From: Microbacterium sp. LWO14-1.2
Lineage (GTDB): Bacteria; Actinomycetota; Actinomycetes; Actinomycetales; Microbacteriaceae
DNA length: 64,000 bases
Assembly (NCBI RefSeq): GCF_038397715.1
Contig: NZ_CP151633.1
Coordinates: 1,426,001-1,490,000, forward strand
Direction of reading: 5' to 3'
In this document: positions 58,785-64,000 of the stretch, piece after piece
Layout: every line of letters begins with the position of its first letter
Numbering within the stretch: position 1 is the first letter of the stretch
The notes under the pieces: model-generated
Seen by the model: only the letters and a program-made list of their open reading frames with translations
Database searches by the model: none
Told to the model about the DNA's origin: nothing
Program-made: the position numbers and the translations under genes

Positions 58785-59672
58785 TCATCCTTTCACCGCG
58801 CCGGCCATGATGCCACTCACCAGCTGGCGCCCCGCGACGACGAACAGCGCGAGCAGCGGGAGCGTCGCGAGCACGGCACCCGCGAGCACGATCGAGTAGT
58901 CGATGTAGTAGCCAGACTGCAGCTGACTGAGCGCGGTCTGCAGGGTCGGGTTCTGCGGCGACAGCACGATCAGCGGCCAGAGATAGTCGGTCCAGGCGGT
59001 CATGAACGTGAACAGTCCGAGAATGGCCATGGCCGGACGAGCCGCCGGCACGCCCACCGTGAGGAACGTGCGGAACTGGTTGGCGCCGTCGACCCGCGCC
59101 GCCTCGATGAGCTCGTCGGGGATCACGTCGACCAGGTACTGCCGCATGAAGAAGACGCCGAACGCCGTCACCAGGGTCGGCACGATCACGGCGCCGATCG
59201 ACCCGGTCCAGCCCAGCTCGCGCATGAGCATGAAGAGCGGGATGATGCCGAGTTGCGTGGGGATCGCCATGGTCGCGATCACGAAGACCATCAGCCCGTC
59301 CCTGCCGCGGAACCGGAGCTTCGCGAACGCGTAGCCGGCGAGCGTCGAGAACGTCACGACCGAGAGCGTGATGATCGCGGAGATGAGGAAGGAGTTGCCG
59401 AGCGCGAGCCAGAACGGGATGGCGTCGAGCACCTTCGCGGCATTGGCGAAGAAGTTGCCGCCGGGGACGAGCGGCAGCGTCTCGCCGCGCGTCGCGTTGG
59501 TGCCGCTGGCCACGACGATCGACCACCACAGCGGGTACACGCTGCCGATGATGAATGCCGCGAGCAGCCCGTAGGTGAGGAAGCCGGGACGGCTGCCGAT
59601 GCCCGCGTTGCCGCCGGCGGCCCGGCGCCGACGGATCTTCTCGGGCACGCTGAGTGCCTGCGTGGCGGTCAT
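58785..59672 (-). CDS. cebG: Cellobiose ABC transporter permease (MalG type)
   Basis: A 295-aa CUT1 permease with six helices; helix 1 is at about 32-52. The EAA loop is DELIEAARVDGANQFRTFLT then VGVPAARPA. GGAGGA lies 7 nt before the ATG, which overlaps the cebF stop. As in Streptomyces, no ATPase is in the operon; a shared MsiK-type ATPase elsewhere would be needed. The operon context with CebR sites and bglC supports the cellobiose assignment. Confidence 0.88.
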   Translation of the reverse strand: MTATQALSVPEKIRRRRAAGGNAGIGSRPGFLTYGLLAAFIIGSVYPLWWSIVVASGTNATRGETLPLVPGGNFFANAAKVLDAIPFWLALGNSFLISAIITLSVVTFSTLAGYAFAKLRFRGRDGLMVFVIATMAIPTQLGIIPLFMLMRELGWTGSIGAVIVPTLVTAFGVFFMRQYLVDVIPDELIEAARVDGANQFRTFLTVGVPAARPAMAILGLFTFMTAWTDYLWPLIVLSPQNPTLQTALSQLQSGYYIDYSIVLAGAVLATLPLLALFVVAGRQLVSGIMAGAVKG

Positions 59673-60706
59673 CGTGCGTCCTCCGAGGTCGTGGTGCGAG
59701 CGCGTCGTCGTGCCGAGCGGGTCCGTGGTCCGTCCCCCGTCGAGATCCGTCGCGAGATCAGGAAGTTGATTACACCGATGCCGACGATCAGCAGGAACAG
59801 CAGGATGGCGACCGCCGACGCCTCGCCGAGGTCGCGGCGGAAGAACGCCATCTCCCACAGGAACAGCACGGTCGTCTGGAACTGCCGGTCGCTGCCGCCG
59901 ATGCCGCCGGCCGTCGACACGTCGAACAGCCGCGGCTCGGCGAAGATCTGCAGGCCGCCGATCGTGGCCGTGATGATCACGAAGATCAGCGTCGGCCGGA
60001 TCGTCGGGATCGTGATCGAGAAGAACCGCCGAGCCGCTCCCGCGCCATCCAGCGCCGCCGACTCGTACAGGTCTCGGGGCACGGCCTGCATCGCCGCGAG
60101 GAGGATCAGCGCGTTGTAGCCCGTCCAGCGGAAGTTCACCATCACCGCGATCGCGATGTGCGACAGGAACGTGTCGTGCTTCCACTGCTGGTCGGCGACC
60201 CCGATGAGGTTGAGGAGGTTGTTCGCGAGGCCGTCGGCCTCGTTGAAGATGCTCGAGAAGATGATCGCCACCGCGACCGGCGTCACCACGAACGGGATCA
60301 GCACGCTCATGCGCCAGAACGTGGGCGCCCGCAGACCCCGGTCGAGGAGGTAGGCGATCAGCAGAGCAACGGCCAGCTGCGGGACGGCCGAGAGCACGAA
60401 GATGCTCAGGGTGTTGCCGACCGAGTTCCAGAACATGCCGTCGGCGAGGATCTCGGCGAAGTTGCCTGCGCCGACGAACTCGCCCTGCCCCTTGAGCAGA
60501 TCCCACTCGTGCACCGCCACCCACACCGTGTACAGCAGCGGGAAGAGCCCCACGAGGCCGAACAGCAGGAAGAACGGCGAGATGTAGAAGTACGGCGAGG
60601 CGTTCTGGTCGAACCGCGAGAGGCGATGGCGCCAGGAGCGCGGTGGCACGGCATCCGCCTTCGACGCGACGGATGCCGTCGCCGGACGCTCTTCGGTCAG
60701 AGTCAT
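59669..60706 (-). CDS. cebF: Cellobiose ABC transporter permease (MalF type)
   Basis: A 345-aa CUT1 permease. A long cytoplasmic N-tail precedes helix 1 (about 37-60, FYISPFFLLFGLVGLFPLLY). The EAA loop reads RDLYESAALDGAGAARRFFS then ITIPTIRPT. The start is separated from cebE by 76 nt that contain a 15-bp hairpin repeat; GGAACCCCC precedes the ATG. Overlaps cebG by 4 bp. Confidence 0.88.
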   Translation of the reverse strand: MTLTEERPATASVASKADAVPPRSWRHRLSRFDQNASPYFYISPFFLLFGLVGLFPLLYTVWVAVHEWDLLKGQGEFVGAGNFAEILADGMFWNSVGNTLSIFVLSAVPQLAVALLIAYLLDRGLRAPTFWRMSVLIPFVVTPVAVAIIFSSIFNEADGLANNLLNLIGVADQQWKHDTFLSHIAIAVMVNFRWTGYNALILLAAMQAVPRDLYESAALDGAGAARRFFSITIPTIRPTLIFVIITATIGGLQIFAEPRLFDVSTAGGIGGSDRQFQTTVLFLWEMAFFRRDLGEASAVAILLFLLIVGIGVINFLISRRISTGDGPRTRSARRRARTTTSEDAR

Positions 60707-60726
60707 GGGGGTTCCTTCTCCAGAGG

Positions 60727-60770
60727 CTTCGACAGGCTCAGCAACCCATGGGTCCCTGAGCCTGTCGAAG
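60727..60770. repeat. CTTCGACAGGCTCAG hairpin repeat inside the ceb operon
   Basis: CTTCGACAGGCTCAG (60727-60741) and CTGAGCCTGTCGAAG (60756-60770) pair perfectly over 15 bp with a 14-nt loop. It is a familiar actinobacterial intergenic repeat. Its place between cebE and cebF can lower permease expression relative to the binding protein or protect the cebE mRNA 3' end. Confidence 0.88.
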
Positions 60771-60782
60771 GGTGGTCTCGGG

Positions 60783-62090
60783 TCAGCCGACGAGCTCGTT
60801 CAGCAGACCGATCGCCTGCTCCCAGGCGCCCTGGGTGTCGGTCTCACCGCGGTCGAGTGCGCTGAGTGCGGGCCCGAACACGTTCTCCTGGATGACGGAG
60901 TCGTCGGCGCCCTTGAACTGCGCGACCACGCCCTTGGCACGCTCGGCGAGGATCGCACCGGTCGGGGCGTCGTTGAAGAACGCGTTGGGTGTGGCATCCG
61001 CGGCGAGCGTCTCCTGTGCCTTCACGGTCGACGGGAAGTTGCCCGCTGCCGCAGACTGCTTGACCTGCTGCTCGGGCTGCGTCAGCCAGTCGGCGAGCTC
61101 GGCCGCCGCCTCCTTGTGCTGCGACGACTCCGGGATCGACAGGAACGCACCGCCCCAGTTGGCCGCGCCGCCGGGGAAGACGTCGGCGAAGTCCCAGCCG
61201 GTGGTCGCGTCGCCGCCGCCTGCCTCGACCTGCCCCTGCACGACGCCCAGCATCCAGCCCGGGCAGACGAACGTGGCGAAGGTGCCGTCGACGAACGACT
61301 TGCCCCCGTTCCAGTCCCACGCGGTCTGCGCGGCCGACTGTCCGCCCTCGGTCGCCGCGCCGAGCAGCTCGAAGCGCTCCTGCAGCTCGGCGTTGCCCTC
61401 GACGTTGAGCTCGCCGTCGGCGGTGTAGTAGCCCTCGTCGAGCTGGTTCACCATGGCGTTCCACACGAAGCCGGAGTGGTCGTACCAGGCCTTGCCGGTC
61501 TTGGCGGTGTAGTCGGCGCCGACGGCGAAGTAGTTCTCCCAGTCGCCGTCGAGCAGCTGGGCGACCGACTCGCGGTCGCTCGGCAGGCCCGCTGCTTCGA
61601 ACGCGGCGCCGTTGTAGCAGATGCCGCTCGGGCCGATGTCGGTGCCGTAGCCGATGACGCGGCCCTCGGCATCCGTCGCCTGTCCGTACTTCCAGTCGAC
61701 CCAGTCGCCCTTGCGGTCCTCGATGCCGTAGTCGCGCAGGTCGACGAAGGTGTCGGACACGTCCATGATGGCGCCGAGCCACCCCTCCTCGATCGCGACG
61801 ATGTCGCTGAGGCCGGAGCCGGCGGCGATCTTGGTGAACGCGTCGGTGCGGGCGTTGCCGCCGGTGTCGATGTTGGTCGCCTCGATCGTGATGTTCGGGT
61901 GCGCCTTCTCGTACTCGTCGTAGAGGTCGTCGTAGCCGAAGGTGCCGAACGTGGTGACGGTGAGCGTGATGTCGCCGTCGCCTCCTTCGGCGTCGCCGGA
62001 TCCGGTCGCTGCGCAGCCGGCGAGGGCGAGGGCGGAGACGGATGCCGCGGCTGTCGCCGTCAGGATCCGGGTGCGGGCACGTGTGTTCAC
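60783..62090 (-). CDS. cebE: Cellobiose/cello-oligosaccharide-binding lipoprotein
   Basis: A 435-aa family 1 solute-binding lipoprotein. The signal peptide ends in the lipobox LAGC (Cys26), followed by a Gly/Asp linker and the binding domain (DITLTVTTFGTFGYDDLYDE onward). GTG start with AAGGAG 7 nt upstream. It heads the operon and has two perfect CebR palindromes in its promoter, so it is the probable cellobiose receptor. Ligand assignment rests on operator and gene neighbourhood, not on binding-site residues. Confidence 0.87.
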   Translation of the reverse strand: MNTRARTRILTATAAASVSALALAGCAATGSGDAEGGDGDITLTVTTFGTFGYDDLYDEYEKAHPNITIEATNIDTGGNARTDAFTKIAAGSGLSDIVAIEEGWLGAIMDVSDTFVDLRDYGIEDRKGDWVDWKYGQATDAEGRVIGYGTDIGPSGICYNGAAFEAAGLPSDRESVAQLLDGDWENYFAVGADYTAKTGKAWYDHSGFVWNAMVNQLDEGYYTADGELNVEGNAELQERFELLGAATEGGQSAAQTAWDWNGGKSFVDGTFATFVCPGWMLGVVQGQVEAGGGDATTGWDFADVFPGGAANWGGAFLSIPESSQHKEAAAELADWLTQPEQQVKQSAAAGNFPSTVKAQETLAADATPNAFFNDAPTGAILAERAKGVVAQFKGADDSVIQENVFGPALSALDRGETDTQGAWEQAIGLLNELVG

Positions 62091-62146
62091 AGGTCACTCC
62101 TTCGTGGTGGGTCGTGCGGTGGGGTGGTGCAAGGTCGTGGATGCTG

Positions 62147-62205
62147 TGGGAGCGCTCCCACGGGCAGTGGTGGCGACTCTATGGGAGCGCTCCCACGAAT
62201 GTCAA
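62147..62205 (-). promoter_or_regulatory. ceb promoter with two CebR operators TGGGAGCGCTCCCA
   Basis: The palindrome TGGGAGCGCTCCCA occurs perfectly at 62147-62160 and 62182-62195. On the minus strand -35 TTGACA (62200-62205) and -10 TAGAGT (62176-62181) are separated by 18 bp, and the second operator fills that spacer. The first operator lies just downstream of the start site. Strong repression by CebR is expected. Confidence 0.92.
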
Positions 62206-62223
62206 GCGCGGGCCTGGTGCGAA

Positions 62224-62280
62224 CTTCTGCGGCCATCGCCACCTTTTGCGGCCCGACACTGGGGTTCCAGGCCGCAGAAG
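62224..62280. repeat. CTTCTGCGGCC palindromic intergenic element
   Basis: CTTCTGCGGCC (62224-62234) and GGCCGCAGAAG (62270-62280) are perfect inverse copies around a 35-nt segment with further partial symmetry (TTTTGCGGCCC). It lies between the divergent ceb and apt promoters. Its ends resemble those of the element at 40492 (CTGCG). Confidence 0.7.
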
Positions 62281-62319
62281 GCGCTCCCGTCCGAAATTCT
62301 CGACGGTGCGGAGACGGCG

Positions 62320-62325
62320 TACCCT
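62320..62325 (+). promoter_or_regulatory. -10 hexamer TACCCT, leaderless apt
   Basis: TACCCT is followed by TGACCG (6 nt) and the GTG start at 62332. Confidence 0.6.
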
Positions 62326-62331
62326 TGACCG

Positions 62332-62862
62332 GTGCCCGACACCGAACTCTCCCCCGCCCTCACCCGCGCCGAGTCGCTGATCCGCAGCATCCCGGACTAC
62401 CCGGAACCGGGCATCATCTTCCGCGACATCACGCCGCTGCTGGCGGATGCCGAGGCGCTGAAGGCCACGACCGACGCGATCGTCGAGCCGTTCGCCGGTC
62501 AGTTCGACGTGGTCGCCGGCATCGAGGCACGCGGGTTCATCCTCGCCGGCGCCGCGGCCATCGCTGCGGGTGTCGGCCTCATCCCGATCCGCAAGGCGGG
62601 GAAGCTGCCGCGCCCCGCGGCATCCGTCGACTACGCCCTCGAGTACGGCACGGCGACGATCGAGATGCACGACGACCTGCCCGTGGGGTCACGCGTGCTG
62701 CTGATCGACGACGTGCTCGCGACAGGCGGCACGCTCGCGGCCGGACGCGAGCTCGTGGAGCGCCTCGGCAGCCACGTCGTCGGCATCTCGGTGCTGTTCG
62801 AGATCGACGGCCTGGGCGGACGCGAGGCGATCGGCGACCTGCACACCGTCTTCCACGCCTGA
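62332..62862 (+). CDS. apt: Adenine phosphoribosyltransferase
   Basis: A 176-aa purine salvage enzyme converting adenine and PRPP to AMP. Landmarks are SIPDYPEPGIIFRDITPLLA (about 19-38), the GIEARGFILA base-site segment and the PRPP loop VLLIDDVLATGGTL. Length is typical. GTG start, probably leaderless. It lies directly before purS-purQ but with its own promoter. Confidence 0.96.
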   Translation: MPDTELSPALTRAESLIRSIPDYPEPGIIFRDITPLLADAEALKATTDAIVEPFAGQFDVVAGIEARGFILAGAAAIAAGVGLIPIRKAGKLPRPAASVDYALEYGTATIEMHDDLPVGSRVLLIDDVLATGGTLAAGRELVERLGSHVVGISVLFEIDGLGGREAIGDLHTVFHA

Positions 62863-62900
62863 CCCGCGCCCGCTCGCGAATCGACGCGCCGGCGAGCCGG

Positions 62901-62906
62901 TAGACT
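62901..62906 (+). promoter_or_regulatory. Probable -10 TAGACT of purS-purQ
   Basis: TAGACT would start transcription near 62913, about 30 nt before the purS ATG, leaving room for the TTGGAG ribosome site. Unlike purM, purD and purC, this unit has a leader. Confidence 0.5.
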
Positions 62907-62942
62907 GACGGTGCCCGTCCGCCCGCGACTCTTGGAGCCGTC

Positions 62943-63191
62943 ATGCCCACCATCGTCGTCGACGTCATGCCCAAGCCCGAACTGCTCGACCCGCAGGGGA
63001 AGGCCGTCTCCGGAGCGTTCGCGCGCCTCGGCGTCGAGGGCTTCACCGACGTCCGCATCGGCAAGCGCTTCGAGCTCACCGTCGAGGGCGAGGTCACCGA
63101 AGAGGTGCTCGCCGAGGCCCGTCGCATCGCCGACGACGTGCTGTCGAACTCCGTGATCGAGGACGTGGTCGGCATCGAGGTCGCCGAATGA
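62943..63191 (+). CDS. purS: Phosphoribosylformylglycinamidine synthase subunit PurS
   Basis: An 82-aa subunit that bridges PurL and PurQ in the three-part FGAM synthase of Gram-positive bacteria. [20 protein letters not shown] is the family N-terminus, with [13 protein letters not shown] [19 protein letters not shown] following. Its stop overlaps the purQ start (ATGA), ensuring balanced synthesis. Confidence 0.95.
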   Translation: MPTIVVDVMPKPELLDPQGKAVSGAFARLGVEGFTDVRIGKRFELTVEGEVTEEVLAEARRIADDVLSNSVIEDVVGIEVAE

Positions 63192-63895
63192 CCACGCGCA
63201 TCGGGGTCATCACGTTCCCCGGTTCGCTCGACGACCGCGACGCGCAGCGCGCCGTCCGCATCGCCGGAGCCGAGCCCGTCGCCCTGTGGCACGGATCGCA
63301 CGACCTCGAAGGCGTCGACGCGCTCGTGCTGCCCGGTGGCTTCAGCTACGGCGACTATCTGCGCGCCGGCGCGATCGCCGCGCTCTCGCCGATCATGGCC
63401 GAGGTGAAGGATGCCGCGGCGAAGGGCATGCCCGTGCTCGGCATCTGCAACGGGTTCCAGATGCTCGTCGAGGCGCACCTGCTGCCCGGCGGCCTGATCC
63501 GCAACGACCACCAGCACTTCGTGCGTCGCGACCAGAGGCTCGTCGTCGAGAACTCCGACACCGCGTGGACCAACCGGTTCCGCACCGGCCAGGAGATCGT
63601 CATCCCGCTGAAGAACGCCGACGGCGGCTACATCGCCGACGACGAGACGCTCGACCGCATCGAGGCCGAAGGGCTCGTGGCGTTCCGCTACGCGGGCGTC
63701 AACCCCAACGGGTCACTGCGCGACATCGCGGGTCTGACGAACGAGGCGGGCAACGTCGTGGGTCTCATGCCGCACCCCGAGCACGCCACCGAGCCGGGCT
63801 TCGGCCCCGACACGACCGCCGCGATGCGCAGCGGTGTCGACGGCCTCGACTTCTTCACGAGCGCCGTCGCGGCAGTCGCCCGCGCCGCCGCCTGA
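63188..63895 (+). CDS. purQ: Phosphoribosylformylglycinamidine synthase subunit PurQ
   Basis: A 235-aa class I glutamine amidotransferase subunit that feeds ammonia to PurL. The nucleophile Cys is in [12 protein letters not shown] and the His/Glu of the triad are in [29 protein letters not shown] is also typical. Overlaps purS by 4 bp. purL is not within the window but is expected nearby; a CACCCC repeat follows the stop codon. Confidence 0.96.
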   Translation: MTTRIGVITFPGSLDDRDAQRAVRIAGAEPVALWHGSHDLEGVDALVLPGGFSYGDYLRAGAIAALSPIMAEVKDAAAKGMPVLGICNGFQMLVEAHLLPGGLIRNDHQHFVRRDQRLVVENSDTAWTNRFRTGQEIVIPLKNADGGYIADDETLDRIEAEGLVAFRYAGVNPNGSLRDIAGLTNEAGNVVGLMPHPEHATEPGFGPDTTAAMRSGVDGLDFFTSAVAAVARAAA

Positions 63896-63930
63896 CGCCG
63901 GCGCGAACCGCCCCGGCCCCACCCCTCCCA

Positions 63931-64000
63931 CGCGAGCCACCCCTTTTCGCCCGAGCCACCCCCGTGCGTACGGTGCAAACGGGGGTGGCTCGGCGCGAGA
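63931..64000. repeat. CACCCC-type four-arm intergenic repeat, copy 4 (cut by window edge)
   Basis: GCGAGCCACCCCTTTTCGC and CGAGCCACCCCCGT are followed by ACGGGGGTGGCTCG; the fourth arm would lie just past the window end. It starts about 36 nt after the purQ stop codon. Confidence 0.8.

Noticed and set aside
62911..63156. Out-of-frame GTG frame overlapping purS
   Set aside because: It reads as Ser/Pro/Arg-rich shadow sequence, while purS in the other frame is fully conserved and has a ribosome site.

Overview
The window is a high-GC chromosomal segment whose gene content, codon use and regulatory style fit an actinobacterium of the family Microbacteriaceae, most probably Microbacterium or a close relative. 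Pointers are the DUF3073 protein, DtxR-type iron boxes with an HtaA/HmuTUV haem uptake locus, CebR-type operators, frequent GTG starts with GTGA/ATGA overlaps, and many genes that look leaderless, with a TANNNT hexamer 6 nt before the start codon. No rRNA, tRNA or CRISPR array was seen.

Layout. 1-8.5 kb: 5' part of a DEAD-box RNA helicase, an aldose 1-epimerase-like gene, a TetR-RND efflux operon with a GTAC-rich operator, and an FtsX-type ABC transporter. 8.46-9.55 kb: an intact IS481-family insertion sequence inserted in the CTAG of the stop codon of the next gene. 9.55-15 kb: a sugar ABC uptake operon (binding protein, two permeases, LacI regulator, Gfo/Idh oxidoreductase) with paired LacI-type operators. 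15-19.6 kb: paired CrcB fluoride channels, a FAD/Rieske oxidoreductase, a nitroreductase, a small membrane protein and a TipA-like MerR regulator. 19.7-23 kb: an unrecognised five-gene operon. It encodes an 80-aa membrane-anchored peptide with a cationic Trp-rich tail, an ABC ATPase, a permease, a small membrane protein and a short M50-type (site-2) metalloprotease. It is the best candidate here for an undescribed peptide system. 23-27 kb: an autoregulated DUF4097/PadR pair, a universal stress protein, DUF3073 and an MFS carrier.

27-45 kb: purF and purM, a cyclic-nucleotide-domain/thioredoxin-reductase-like flavoprotein paired with a UBP zinc finger, an iron-regulated haem acquisition locus (a 1290-aa surface protein with two HtaA domains, then hmuTUV), a sterol-carrier-like protein, a Nudix hydrolase, purD, and an HxlR/MFS pair. 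44.7-47.5 kb: a polar amino acid transporter whose binding protein and permease are fused, and a GNAT acetyltransferase. 47.5-50.3 kb: a disturbed region with an ISL3-type transposase remnant, a monooxygenase/AraC-type pair, a lower-GC islet and a frameshifted secreted protein. 50.3-56 kb: a PadR/DHA2 efflux pair, DUF2945, purC, a nucleobase permease and a TetR regulator. 56.3-62.2 kb: a cellobiose uptake and hydrolysis operon (cebE-cebF-cebG-bglC-cebR) with two perfect CebR palindromes. 62.3-63.9 kb: apt, purS and purQ, with purL expected just beyond the window.

Purine biosynthesis (purF, purM, purD, purC, purS, purQ), adenine salvage (apt) and a nucleobase permease are spread over 36 kb in several transcription units. 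purM, purD, purC and apt all appear leaderless. At least four kinds of palindromic intergenic repeat are dispersed through the segment, mostly just after stop codons, where they probably act as terminators or mRNA 3' ends.
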